Origin: Rossellomorea aquimaris TF-12
Lineage (GTDB): Bacteria > Bacillota > Bacilli > Bacillales > Bacillaceae_B
DNA: 64,000 nt
Direction of reading: 5' to 3'
Assembly (NCBI RefSeq): GCF_001648555.1
Contig: NZ_LQXM01000029.1
Span: 620,001-684,000, forward strand
The notes beneath the pieces are model-generated. The model had not been told where the DNA came from, searched no databases, and saw only the letters and a program-made list of their open reading frames with translations. Shown piece by piece: positions 8,559 to 16,949 of the stretch. Both the position numbers and the translations under genes were made by a program. Positions within the stretch are counted from its first letter, which is position 1. Every line of letters starts with the position of its first letter.

Positions 8559-10223
8559 TTATTCAATTGAGAATATATAGGAGTAAAGTGGTTGTTTACC
8601 ATTATGAACTTCCACTTCTAAATCTTCATATTGCTCTTCTATATAATCTCTTAATGAACTTACATCTTCCTCTGAAACGTCTTCACCGTAGAGAATCGTT
8701 AAGATTTCTGCATCTTCATCCAGCATTTTTTCTAAAAGGGTTTTCGCTGTTTGTTGTCGATCGTTTTCAGCAACAACAATCTTCCCTTCAGAAATACCCA
8801 TAAAATCATCTTTGGAAATCGAAATTCCGTCGATGCTAGTGTTTCTAACAGCATATGTAACTTGACCTGTTTTCACATACTGAGATGCTTCACTCATTAA
8901 TTCTTTATTTTCTGATACAGATGCAGTTGGGTTAAACGCAAGTAAAGCTGCCATACCCTGTGGAACCGTTTTGGTTGGAACAACAGCTACTTCACTTTGA
9001 AGAACTTCCGCTGCTTGTTCAGCTGCCATGATGATGTTCTTATTATTTGGCATAATAATTACTTTCTTGGCATTTACTTCTTCAACGGCTTTTACGATGT
9101 CTTCAGTGCTAGGGTTCATTGTTTGACCGCCTTCAATGACAGCAGTCGCTCCAATGCTCTTAAATAATTCTGCAATCCCTTCACCCATGGCAACGGTAAC
9201 AATTGCAAAATCAACTTCTTGTTTTACTGCAGGAGCCTCTGCCTTAACCTGAGTTTGTTCTCCCACAATATTGCTATGTTGTTGTCTCATGTTTTCGATT
9301 TTAATATTAATTAAGCTTCCATATTTGTGTCCATAGGTTAAGACGTCTCCAGGTTGTTCAGAGTGAATATGAACTTTAGCTAGTTCTTCATCACTAATGA
9401 CTAATAGAGAATCACCAAACTGACTTAGGTCCTGACGAAAGTTTTCTTCATCAAACGCTTGTTTGTCTTGTTCGAATCTCACCATAAATTCTGTACAATA
9501 ACCAAACTCAATATCTTCTGTACTCATAAAATCCTGAGCTGCCTTATGATGCTCTGCGCTTACTAAGTCATTCATAGAAGGCAGGGATGCTTGGTTAGAA
9601 ACCTTTTCTCCCTTTAGTTCAGCTAAAAATCCTTCATAAACAAATAATAGCCCTTGACCACCACTATCCACTACACCAACTTCCTTTAAAACAGGTAGTA
9701 AATCTGGTGTGCGATTTAATGAAGCCTGCGCCTCATCTACAATGGCTTGCATTACTTTAACGAAGTCACTCTCTTTTTCAGCAGTAGCAACACCCTTTTT
9801 AGCGGCATCCTTTGCAACGGTTAAAATTGTTCCTTCAACAGGTTTCATTACAGCTTTATAAGCTGTTTCAACACCGGTTTGTAAAGCTTGAGCGAATTCA
9901 ACACTTGTTAAAGAGCTTTTTCCCTCAATTGCTTTTCCGAATCCTCTAAACAACTGGGACAAGATAACACCAGAGTTCCCTCTCGCACCCATCAATAACC
10001 CCTTTGAAAGGGCGGCAGACACATTTCCAATATGATCTTGGATGTTGTTCTGAACCTCTTTCGCTCCAGAAGTCATTGATAAATTCATATTTGTTCCAGT
10101 ATCACCATCAGGAACAGGAAAGACGTTTAATGCATCAACGAGTTGCGCATTAGCTGATAGCTGGGTAGCACCTTGAATAACCATCTCTGCAAAACGTTTT
10201 CCCTCCAAAGATGTAATCGACAC
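8559..10223 (-). CDS. fakA: Fatty acid kinase, ATP-binding subunit FakA (YloV)
   Basis: FakA phosphorylates fatty acids held by FakB partner proteins; the acyl-phosphate feeds PlsY or PlsX. The 554-residue protein has an N-terminal DhaL-type nucleotide-binding domain with the metal-binding motif FPVPDGDTGTNM (Asp39 and Asp41), a middle DAK1/DegV-related part and a C-terminal domain ending GKQPLYSYIFSIE, typical of the YloV family. The ATG lies 15 bases after the yloU stop codon. It encodes the exogenous fatty-acid branch alongside PlsX in the same window; no fakB is visible here. Confidence 0.93.
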   Translation of the reverse strand: MSITSLEGKRFAEMVIQGATQLSANAQLVDALNVFPVPDGDTGTNMNLSMTSGAKEVQNNIQDHIGNVSAALSKGLLMGARGNSGVILSQLFRGFGKAIEGKSSLTSVEFAQALQTGVETAYKAVMKPVEGTILTVAKDAAKKGVATAEKESDFVKVMQAIVDEAQASLNRTPDLLPVLKEVGVVDSGGQGLLFVYEGFLAELKGEKVSNQASLPSMNDLVSAEHHKAAQDFMSTEDIEFGYCTEFMVRFEQDKQAFDEENFRQDLSQFGDSLLVISDEELAKVHIHSEQPGDVLTYGHKYGSLINIKIENMRQQHSNIVGEQTQVKAEAPAVKQEVDFAIVTVAMGEGIAELFKSIGATAVIEGGQTMNPSTEDIVKAVEEVNAKKVIIMPNNKNIIMAAEQAAEVLQSEVAVVPTKTVPQGMAALLAFNPTASVSENKELMSEASQYVKTGQVTYAVRNTSIDGISISKDDFMGISEGKIVVAENDRQQTAKTLLEKMLDEDAEILTILYGEDVSEEDVSSLRDYIEEQYEDLEVEVHNGKQPLYSYIFSIE

Positions 10224-10238
10224 GAATCTTCCTCCTCA

Positions 10239-10601
10239 CTACGGGTTCGTCACACGAACCCCCTGCACAAAAATATTTACTGAATCTACCGCCAAGCCGA
10301 CGGTCTTGTCAAGGGTATATTTAACCTTGGATTGTACGTTATGAGCAATCTCAGAAATTTTTGTACCATAGCTCACAATAATATACATATCAATATGTAC
10401 TTCTTCTTCATCTTGACGAACAATCACTCCACGAGTGAAATTTTCTTTGCGTAAGATATCTGTAAATCCGTCTTTAATTTGGTTCTTTGAAGCCATTCCA
10501 ACAATTCCGTAGCAATCCACCGCTGCACCTCCAGCAATCATTGCAATGACATCATTTGTAATATCAATTTGTCCGTACTGCGTTTTTAATTCGATGGACA
10601 T
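10239..10601 (-). CDS. yloU: Asp23/Gls24-family envelope protein YloU
   Basis: A 120-residue Asp23-family protein, same length as B. subtilis YloU. The family is linked to envelope stress and membrane association, and this member is almost always next to fakA; its exact role is not settled. Conserved segments include GQIDITNDVIAMIAGGAAVDCYGIVGMA and VGLAVDSVNIFVQGVRV. I start at ATG 10601 (MSIELKTQYG), preceded by AAAGGGGGAG; the frame stays open for 14 codons upstream without a ribosome binding site. Leads the yloU-fakA operon. Confidence 0.92.
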   Translation of the reverse strand: MSIELKTQYGQIDITNDVIAMIAGGAAVDCYGIVGMASKNQIKDGFTDILRKENFTRGVIVRQDEEEVHIDMYIIVSYGTKISEIAHNVQSKVKYTLDKTVGLAVDSVNIFVQGVRVTNP

Positions 10602-10766
10602 GGAATGTTCTCCCCCTTTAATTACATGCTTGGCTAAAAACATTTTACTATAAGTATCCTCTTTTTGAAAGCTAAAGTATTATCTCTGTGTGATTTGTTT
10701 GATATATATTTCATTTTTCCCTTATATTCGTACATTAATCATTTGATGTTTTGAATATGTAGAATG

Positions 10767-10793
10767 AAAAAAGACGCCTAGTAACTAGACGTC
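10767..10793 (-). terminator. rpmB terminator
   Basis: A 9-bp stem (GACGCCTAG with CTAGACGTC, one G-U pair) with a 3-base loop, followed by TTTTTT on the minus strand, 15 bases after the rpmB stop. It isolates rpmB from yloU-fakA. Confidence 0.88.
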
Positions 10794-10808
10794 TCCTCAT
10801 ATTAAGTA

Positions 10809-10997
10809 TTATACGCGTTCTACTTTACCAGATTTCAACGCTCTTGCAGAAACCCATACTTTCTTAGGTTTTCCGTCTACAAGAATACGAACTTTTTGCA
10901 GGTTTGCACCCCAAGTACGCTTGTTCGCATTCATTGCGTGAGAGCGAGCGTTACCTGAGCTAGCTTTACGGCCTGTTACTACGCATTGTTTTGCCAT
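10809..10997 (-). CDS. rpmB: 50S ribosomal protein L28
   Basis: A 62-residue basic protein of the large ribosomal subunit: [20 protein letters not shown] at the start and [15 protein letters not shown] at the end, both diagnostic of bL28. Of the four-cysteine zinc pattern found in some L28 proteins only Cys5 is present, so this is the zinc-independent type. The ATG at 10997 follows GAGGAGGGAATATATT. The gene has its own terminator. The leader contains the near-palindrome CTGAAGTTAATTTCAG, whose role is unknown. Confidence 0.97.
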   Translation of the reverse strand: MAKQCVVTGRKASSGNARSHAMNANKRTWGANLQKVRILVDGKPKKVWVSARALKSGKVERV

Positions 10998-11290
10998 AAT
11001 ATATTCCCTCCTCACTAACAAGAAGCTGAAGTTAATTTCAGTTCTACATTCACTTTTATCATAAAGATACTTTAATAATTTATCACACAACTTTCTATAT
11101 TGCAATACTACAATTAAAACCTTTCAAGAAAAATTACTTTACAGGCAGAAAAGGCGAAGGAGGTTTTCTCAGAATACAATCGAAGTAGTACTTGTTCTTA
11201 TTTTGGCTTAAAAATATATAAAGGTGACCCCATTTTGTTAGAGTACTGCCTATCTATTCACAAGGATTGTTGCTATTTCAGAGTAGAATG

Positions 11291-11355
11291 TAGTAGTTGA
11301 TTTTCCTACTGGGTACCCGCTTTCTCCGGGGCTGTCGGTGAGCCTCGGGCAGTTC
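11291..11355 (+). repeat. Degenerate dispersed intergenic repeat, copy 1
   Basis: Contains TAGTTGAT, then CGCTTTCTCCGGGGC and GGTGAGCCTCGGGC. The same blocks in the same order occur at 48.93 kb and, inverted, at 61.3 kb. It resembles a GC-rich repeat that I recall from many Bacillaceae intergenic regions. It fills most of the rpmB-spoVM gap and stops beside the spoVM terminator. Bases 11106-11290 of that gap hold nothing recognisable. Confidence 0.7.
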
Positions 11356-11360
11356 AACAA

Positions 11361-11388
11361 AAAAGAAGGTGACACCATGGTCACCTTC
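11361..11388 (-). terminator. spoVM terminator
   Basis: Perfect 9-bp stem, GAAGGTGAC (11365-11373) with GTCACCTTC (11380-11388) and a 6-base loop, followed by TTTTTTG on the minus strand, 10 bases after the spoVM stop codon. Confidence 0.9.
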
Positions 11389-11397
11389 ATCAACTGT

Positions 11398-11478
11398 TTA
11401 TTCTTTCTTGAACGTACCTAACATTGCCCTTACAAGCCCACCTAAGAATTTTGGTAATTTAATTGTATAAAAGCGCAT
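11398..11478 (-). CDS. spoVM: Stage V sporulation protein M (26 residues)
   Basis: Translation gives a 26-residue amphipathic peptide, MRFYTIKLPKFLGGLVRAML followed by GTFKKE, nearly identical to B. subtilis SpoVM. In that family the peptide senses the convex curvature of the forespore outer membrane, anchors SpoIVA and so positions the spore coat, and inhibits the FtsH protease. The conserved Pro9 (needed for localisation) is present. The ATG follows GGGGAGGGAC. The location between rpmB and thiN and the dedicated terminator match B. subtilis. Confidence 0.96.
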   Translation of the reverse strand: MRFYTIKLPKFLGGLVRAMLGTFKKE

Positions 11479-11532
11479 TAATAGTCCCTCCCCACAATCT
11501 AAAGAACGTAATGTTTCACTTGACAACAATTT

Positions 11533-11555
11533 AGTGTATTCAAGTGGATTCAGTT
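11533..11555 (-). promoter_or_regulatory. Possible sigma-E promoter of spoVM
   Basis: AATACACT (11533-11540) fits the sigma-E -10 consensus CATACAMT at 7 of 8 positions, about 55 bases upstream of the spoVM start. The -35 region has only a poor match. The proposal leans on spoVM being sigma-E dependent in B. subtilis. Confidence 0.4.
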
Positions 11556-11579
11556 AAGTACTGTCTTCTTTTTATTCGG

Positions 11580-12236
11580 TTAAGAAGCTTCATCGCTACT
11601 TCTTATCACCATTAATATGCCATTTGTAAAAGAAAAAGTACCAGATGATTGTATAAGTTCATTACTAATACATAGTGCTGAACCTCTTAAAATATTCCGT
11701 TTTTTTAGTGGGTATTTAAATCCTTCTAAACTTAATTCCTTTACACAGTCGGTTATTGGAATAAAAGAAATATATTTTAGATCATTCATCTTTTCAACAG
11801 TATGCTCTCCAGATTCTGTAATGTACAAGCGGTTTTGTGTATCAATTAGCTCAACTTTTATTTTAGAATCTAACAGTCGAGGCTGCATTAATAATTGGAT
11901 ATTACCCATAAAGTGATCGAGGCGACCACCTGTCGCTCCGAATATTTTGATCGATTGAGGTTTTTGATTGATTGCCCAATTTAAAGCAAGTTCAAGATCA
12001 GTTTCATCTTTTTCAGGTTGATATGTTTTGACATCTTCAACATTTTGTTGAATGGTCTTCCATTGTTCTTCTGTAACAGAGTCAAAATCTCCAAAGGCTA
12101 TACTAGCTTCAATTCCATGTTCTAATAATGTAAAGACTCCCCTGTCAACACCTATCCACTTCACTTCATTTGAATGGTACGAATGCAAATCAGGAAAATA
12201 TCTTGATGGCCCACCTGCCACAATATTCAATTCCAT
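11580..12236 (-). CDS. thiN: Thiamine pyrophosphokinase
   Basis: Transfers pyrophosphate from ATP to thiamine to make thiamine diphosphate. The 218-residue protein shows the family motifs GVDRG near residue 30, IAFGDFDSV with the metal-binding aspartates, YQPEKDETDLELAL, and GATGGRLDHFMGNIQLL. The ATG follows AGGAAGTAG. It follows rpe with a terminator between them and precedes spoVM; the gene order is that of B. subtilis. Confidence 0.95.
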   Translation of the reverse strand: MELNIVAGGPSRYFPDLHSYHSNEVKWIGVDRGVFTLLEHGIEASIAFGDFDSVTEEQWKTIQQNVEDVKTYQPEKDETDLELALNWAINQKPQSIKIFGATGGRLDHFMGNIQLLMQPRLLDSKIKVELIDTQNRLYITESGEHTVEKMNDLKYISFIPITDCVKELSLEGFKYPLKKRNILRGSALCISNELIQSSGTFSFTNGILMVIRSSDEAS

Positions 12237-12257
12237 CTGAACTACTTCCTTTCTATG

Positions 12258-12291
12258 AAAAACAGACTGACCTATATGATTAGATCAGTCT
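12258..12291 (-). terminator. rpe terminator
   Basis: AGACTGA (12264-12270) pairs with TCAGTCT (12285-12291); GTTTTTC follows on the minus strand. It lies 6 bases after the rpe stop and 22 bases before the thiN start. Confidence 0.8.
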
Positions 12292-12297
12292 ACTTTC

Positions 12298-12948
12298 TTA
12301 ATATATGGCATTTTTAAGTTCAGCTATGGCTTCTCCCCGGTCACTGCGGTTATAGATGGCTGAGCCTGCAACAAAAACATCTGCTCCTGCCTCTGCACAT
12401 AAGGCTAGCGTTTCAGGGTTAATTCCTCCGTCTACTTCGATTTCTAGGGTTGGATTAACTTCTTGTGCCCAAGTGCGAATTTGTTTGATTTTAGGTACTA
12501 CTGAAGGAATGAAAGATTGACCGCCAAAACCAGGATTCACTGTCATGAGTAGTACCATGTCTACATCTTGTAAAATGGTTTTAATGGATTCAGCAGGAGT
12601 GGCAGGATTTAATACGACGCCTGCCTTCACTCCTTGATTCTTAATTAATTGGATGGTTCTATGTAAATGAGGACATGTTTCCACATGAACCGTAATGTAA
12701 TCTGCACCTGCATCAGCAAATGCTTCAATATACTGATCTGGATTTTCAATCATCAAGTGAACATCAAGTGGTAAAGTCGTTAATGGTCGAATAGCTTTCA
12801 CAACCATTGGCCCCATCGTAATATTTGGAACAAAGTGACCGTCCATGACATCGATATGGATGTAGTCAGCTCCACCCTTTTCTACGTCCTTGATTTCATT
12901 ACCTAGCTCTGCGAAATTTGCAGATAATATGGAAGGTGCGATTTTCAT
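12298..12948 (-). CDS. rpe: Ribulose-phosphate 3-epimerase
   Basis: Interconverts ribulose-5-phosphate and xylulose-5-phosphate in the pentose phosphate pathway. The 216-residue TIM barrel starts MKIAPSILSANFAELG and has the metal ligands His31 and Asp33 in HIDVMDGHFVPN, a His in LDVHLM near residue 64, and the catalytic Asp in VDGGINPE. I start at ATG 12948, just after the rsgA stop codon and with GAGGT as ribosome binding site; the frame is open further upstream inside rsgA without support. Confidence 0.96.
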   Translation of the reverse strand: MKIAPSILSANFAELGNEIKDVEKGGADYIHIDVMDGHFVPNITMGPMVVKAIRPLTTLPLDVHLMIENPDQYIEAFADAGADYITVHVETCPHLHRTIQLIKNQGVKAGVVLNPATPAESIKTILQDVDMVLLMTVNPGFGGQSFIPSVVPKIKQIRTWAQEVNPTLEIEVDGGINPETLALCAEAGADVFVAGSAIYNRSDRGEAIAELKNAIY

Positions 12949-12949
12949 A

Positions 12950-13831
12950 CTAATACCTCGGCTTTCTGTCTTTAATTTCATTATGAAATGTTAAATAATG
13001 GTCATATCGATAGGAAGGGATTCCTCCGGCTTCGACTGCTTTTTTCACAGCACATTTTGGCTCATTGATATGAAGGCAGCCTCTAAATTTACAATGATCA
13101 GCAACTTCCACCATTTCTGGAAAACACATTGGAAGCTCTTCTATTTCCAGTTCAGAAAATTCAAGTGAGCTAAACCCAGGTGTATCAGCTACCAAACCAT
13201 TTTCTATATCAATTAGTTCTACATGTCTTGTGGTATGTTTTCCTCGTCCTAAATGGGAGGAAATCATGGCTGTTTTTAAATCAAGCTCAGGTTTTAAAGC
13301 ATTTAATAAGGACGACTTCCCCACTCCAGACTGACCGGCAAAAACAGAGATTTTGTCTTTTAAGTAAGGGCTTAGTTCGTCGACTCCATTTTCTGTTTTG
13401 GAAGATGTGAGTAGAACCTCATAACCGAAAGATCGATAATCCTCAACATATTTTTTGATGGCCAGTACTTTTTCTTCACTTAATAAATCCTTTTTCGTGA
13501 TGCAAATAAGTGGATCGATTTCCTTGCTTTCAACTAATACTAAAAATCGATCTAATAGTGCCGGACTAAAATCCGGTTCACTTGCAGAAAAAACTAAAAT
13601 AGCTTGATCAACGTTTGCAATGGGTGGTCTCACCAATTCATTTTTTCTATCAAAAACCTTTAAAAGGTAGCCTTCTGTTTGATTTTCTGCTTGAAATTCT
13701 ACAAAGTCTCCCACCAAAGGAGTGATCTTATCCTTGCGAAATGTACCTCTGCCTCGACATTGGGTGATACTTCCATTTGAAAGCACATAATAAAACCCGC
13801 TTAACGCTTTGATTATCTTTCCTTTCGCCAT
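12950..13831 (-). CDS. rsgA: Ribosome small-subunit-dependent GTPase RsgA
   Basis: Late 30S ribosome assembly GTPase (CpgA/YloQ in B. subtilis), a substrate of the PrkC kinase there. The 293-residue protein has an N-terminal OB fold, a circularly permuted GTPase domain (TKKD first, then GQSGVGKSSLLN and DTPGFSS) and a C-terminal zinc site with Cys and His residues (CFPEMVEVADHCKFRGCLH). The ATG follows AAAGGAGG. Transcription probably starts from a promoter at the prkC terminator as well as by read-through. Confidence 0.95.
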   Translation of the reverse strand: MAKGKIIKALSGFYYVLSNGSITQCRGRGTFRKDKITPLVGDFVEFQAENQTEGYLLKVFDRKNELVRPPIANVDQAILVFSASEPDFSPALLDRFLVLVESKEIDPLICITKKDLLSEEKVLAIKKYVEDYRSFGYEVLLTSSKTENGVDELSPYLKDKISVFAGQSGVGKSSLLNALKPELDLKTAMISSHLGRGKHTTRHVELIDIENGLVADTPGFSSLEFSELEIEELPMCFPEMVEVADHCKFRGCLHINEPKCAVKKAVEAGGIPSYRYDHYLTFHNEIKDRKPRY

Positions 13832-13899
13832 TCGAAACCTCCTTTTTATGATAACAACGTTTATTTAAACTTTTGCCTTTGTATGCACTTTACTTCCTA

Positions 13900-13928
13900 T
13901 TATAAACGAAAATAAGAGGACTGTCCCG
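13900..13928 (-). promoter_or_regulatory. Candidate sigma-A promoter for rsgA-rpe
   Basis: A perfect TATAAT (13900-13905) is separated by 17 bases from GGGACA (13923-13928), a 4 of 6 match to TTGACA. The -35 lies in the downstream arm of the prkC terminator. Confidence 0.55.
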
Positions 13929-13963
13929 TACGGTTTAGTATAACCTGGGTACAGCCCTTCTTA
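13911..13963 (-). terminator. prkC terminator
   Basis: AAGAGGACTGTCCC (13915-13928) pairs with GGGTACAGCCCTTCTT (13948-13963) with small bulges, followed by ATTTTCG on the minus strand; it begins 5 bases after the prkC stop codon. Confidence 0.7.
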
Positions 13964-13968
13964 TTGAT

Positions 13969-15960
13969 TTATTCTTCATCTTTAGGATATTCTACAGTGC
14001 CTTTTTCATACTCTTCACCATCAACTAGAATTAGATATTTAGCTTCTTTTCCTTCTTCAATTGTAAAGGTTAAGGTAAAGGTTTCTTCATTATAAATACC
14101 TTTAAGTTCGTCACTGTCTTCGATACTTCTATCTTTATCTTGGATATAAATATCAACCATTTGGGGATTTCCATCTTCCCTCTCGTAAGGAATCTTTATA
14201 TCTAACGTTTTTTCTTTGGTCGGAATAGGTCCCTTAGAAATCACCACTTTTACGGTATCCCCTACTTTAATAAAGGTACCCTCTGCCGGTTCTTGAGAAA
14301 TAACAAGTCCCTTATCAATTTCTTCAGAGTATTCTTCCCCTTCTTCTGTTATCGTAATTCCATTTGAAAGAGCATATGCTTCACGGTTTGTTTTATTGAA
14401 CCCTGATAAGTCCCCTAGTTCAAAGGAAGAGGGACCTTTGCTGACAGTAAACGTAATCGTTGTTTCACTAGGAACCACTTCATCACCAGGAGAGACGTCT
14501 TGGTCGATAATGACACCTTCAGCGTATTCATTGCTTTCTTCTTCTTCTTTCTTTACCGTAAACCCTTGTTCCTCTAACTCAGGAGCCACTTCATCGAAGG
14601 TCATTTCAACAAAGTCTTCTACAGTGCTTTTTTCTTTCCCAGTACTCACATACAGATTGATGGAAGAACCTTCTTTTGCCATCCGTCCGGCAACAGGGCT
14701 TGTTTTAATTACTTCACCTTCAGGTACTGTTTCATCTGATTGCTCTTTCGTTTCACCAACCACGAATCCCTCGGATACGATGATAGAAACAGCTTCTTCA
14801 GATGTTTCACCAACTACATTTGGAACTTTTATCTCTTTAGGTCCAAGTAATTCAGGAACGACTGTAACGGCTGCGACGCCTAACAGAATAAGTAAGAAAA
14901 ATAGGCTAATAATAAGGATTGGCCATTTCTTTTTGCTTTCTTTTTTAGGTTTGTTATTTTTCGTTTCTTTCCCTTTAGAGACAGGAATATTTGGTTTAGT
15001 TTGTACGGAATCTGAATTCCCTTGATGATGGACGATGGTGTCATCTAAGTTTGAAAAAGACTTTTCGTTTGTAATGACAGGGATCGCTTTCGTTGCTTCA
15101 TCATCTATAGGTACAGCAAACTTTGGCTCATTCAATCGTTCCGGATCCAAGGCAGAATTTAGATCTTCATCCATTTCCTCTAAACTATCATATCTTCTAA
15201 AAGGATCTTTTGCTGTTGCTTTCAGTACTATATTCTCAACACTTTGAGGGATGGAAGGGTTCCACCTTTTCAAAGAGGGCGTTTCAGATTGCAAATGTTT
15301 TAAGGCAATCGAAACGGCCGATTCTCCAGAGAAAGGAAGCCTTCCCGTTAATAACTCAAACATCACAATCCCTAATGAATAAATATCAGACTTCTTAGTT
15401 GCCATCCCACCTCTCGCTTGTTCAGGTGAAAGATAGTGAACCGAACCTAGTACAGAGTTTGTCTGAGTAATAGAGGTTGCTGTTAGTGCCATGGCTATCC
15501 CAAAGTCAGTAATTTTCACATTTTCATGTTCATCTACTAATATATTATGTGGCTTAATATCCCGATGCACAATATGGTTTTGATGAGCATGAGATAAAGC
15601 AAAAGTAAGTTGCTTCATAATATCGATTGCTTTGTCTACATTAACCGGGGAATGTTGTTGTATGTATTGCTTCAATGTCATTCCATTGACATATTCCATG
15701 ACGATATAATAGAGGTCATCTTCTTCTCCTACGTCATATATACTTACTATGTTTGGATGAGCTAAGCTAGTTGCAGATTGAGCTTCTCTTTGAAACCTTT
15801 TAATAAACTCTTCTTCATTAGCAAAGTCCATGCGGAGCATTTTAATGGCTACTTCACGATCTAAAATCATATCGTGAGCTAGATACACATTGGCCATTCC
15901 GCCTCCACCAATTAACTTAATAATTTTGTAACGCCCACTGATGCGCTTTCCATTCATCAT
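13969..15960 (-). CDS. prkC: PASTA-domain Ser/Thr protein kinase PrkC
   Basis: Membrane kinase that senses muropeptides and phosphorylates cell-wall and translation factors; in spores it can trigger germination. In the 663-residue protein: an N-terminal Hanks kinase domain with GGGGMANVYLAHD, catalytic Lys40, HRDIKPHN with Asp134, and DFG at 152-154; a transmembrane helix at about 346-368; then three extracellular PASTA repeats (the first starting VPNVVGETSEEAV) and a C-terminal acidic tail of about 80 residues. I start at ATG 15960 with GGTGAT as ribosome binding site, just after the stp stop codon. Confidence 0.96.
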   Translation of the reverse strand: MMNGKRISGRYKIIKLIGGGGMANVYLAHDMILDREVAIKMLRMDFANEEEFIKRFQREAQSATSLAHPNIVSIYDVGEEDDLYYIVMEYVNGMTLKQYIQQHSPVNVDKAIDIMKQLTFALSHAHQNHIVHRDIKPHNILVDEHENVKITDFGIAMALTATSITQTNSVLGSVHYLSPEQARGGMATKKSDIYSLGIVMFELLTGRLPFSGESAVSIALKHLQSETPSLKRWNPSIPQSVENIVLKATAKDPFRRYDSLEEMDEDLNSALDPERLNEPKFAVPIDDEATKAIPVITNEKSFSNLDDTIVHHQGNSDSVQTKPNIPVSKGKETKNNKPKKESKKKWPILIISLFFLLILLGVAAVTVVPELLGPKEIKVPNVVGETSEEAVSIIVSEGFVVGETKEQSDETVPEGEVIKTSPVAGRMAKEGSSINLYVSTGKEKSTVEDFVEMTFDEVAPELEEQGFTVKKEEEESNEYAEGVIIDQDVSPGDEVVPSETTITFTVSKGPSSFELGDLSGFNKTNREAYALSNGITITEEGEEYSEEIDKGLVISQEPAEGTFIKVGDTVKVVISKGPIPTKEKTLDIKIPYEREDGNPQMVDIYIQDKDRSIEDSDELKGIYNEETFTLTFTIEEGKEAKYLILVDGEEYEKGTVEYPKDEE

Positions 15961-15964
15961 GTTA

Positions 15965-16714
15965 TCACCCGCTTTCCGTTTCAGCGGCATACTCAACGAT
16001 CACTACGGTAATATTATCCTCACCGCCATATTCATTTGCCAAATGAACAAGCTTCTCTCCTTTTTGTTGAAGAGAATGGTTTTCCACTAAAATTTCTTTC
16101 ATTTCTTTTTCAGATACTTTATTTGAAAGGCCGTCGGAACAAAGTAACAAAACGTCATCATCTTCAAACATAATAGTTTTAATATCCATTGAAATAGTAG
16201 GTTCCGTTCCAATCGCTCTTAAGATTACATTTTTTCTTGGATGATGCTCAGCGTCTTCTTTGGAGATCTCACCGCTCCTTACTAATTCATTCACCAATGT
16301 ATGGTCTTCTGTTAACTGATGAAAGCCATTTTCGTTAAGGATATAACCTCTACTGTCTCCAATATTCACAATGGTTGCAAATAATGATGTACAAACGGCT
16401 CCAACAAGAGTCGTTCCCATCCCCTCACATTCAGAGTTGGATTGTGAATAAGTATATACTTCTTTATTTACTTCGTTAATGGTCGTTTTTAACCAATTTT
16501 CAGCTTCATCAGCTGTATGAAACTTTGCAGTATTTTCCCAAAGTTCCTTTACTATTTTTATGGTTAATTGACTAGCAACATCTCCAGCTCGATGACCGCC
16601 CATTCCATCAGCAACAACAGCTAAATGATCCCCGTGTTGATTTACAAATACTCCTGCACTGTCTTCATTCAGTTGACGCACTTTCCCTTTGTCCGAATAA
16701 TAAACTGTTTTCAC
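15965..16714 (-). CDS. prpC: PP2C-type protein phosphatase PrpC/Stp
   Basis: Mn-dependent phosphatase that reverses PrkC phosphorylation. The 249-residue protein has the PP2C motifs NEDSAG, VVADGMGGHRAGDVAS, GMGTTLVGA, NIGDSRGY, CSDGLSN and GGEDNITVV with the metal-binding aspartates. I start at the GTG at 16714 (MKTVYYSDKGKVRQLNED), 5 bases after AAGGTGA; a GTG 9 bases upstream lies inside that ribosome binding site. The kinase gene begins 4 bases after its stop codon, so the pair is coupled. Confidence 0.95.
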   Translation of the reverse strand: MKTVYYSDKGKVRQLNEDSAGVFVNQHGDHLAVVADGMGGHRAGDVASQLTIKIVKELWENTAKFHTADEAENWLKTTINEVNKEVYTYSQSNSECEGMGTTLVGAVCTSLFATIVNIGDSRGYILNENGFHQLTEDHTLVNELVRSGEISKEDAEHHPRKNVILRAIGTEPTISMDIKTIMFEDDDVLLLCSDGLSNKVSEKEMKEILVENHSLQQKGEKLVHLANEYGGEDNITVVIVEYAAETESG

Positions 16715-16949
16715 AATGGTCACCTTCTCTCTTCTTCAAACTCACTTGTCTTAATTCTATAATAGCCATAGAATCTAGACCTTTTTGACAAGTAAATAAG
16801 TCTTACACAGGTCGTTAATAGTTGATATCAAAGTGCTCCCGTAGCTTAGACCTCATTTTTTGATATGGTCCTTACTACATTTACGACTTTCATTGGGGAT
16901 TTTCCTGCAATAAATTTACACTCCTACACAACATCTTTCGAGCGACTAG
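16715..16949. other. stp-rsmB gap where rlmN would be expected
   Basis: A 235-base AT-rich spacer without a coding frame. In B. subtilis the 23S rRNA/tRNA methyltransferase gene rlmN lies between rsmB and prpC; here it is absent and I see no remnant. A short stretch near 16822 (GTTGATATCAAAGTGCTCCCG) loosely resembles the start of the dispersed repeat. No clear terminator was seen. Confidence 0.6.

Noticed and set aside
14396..15025. 209-codon plus-strand frame opposite prkC
   Set aside because: Ser/Thr-rich antisense shadow of the acidic PASTA region; no start signals.
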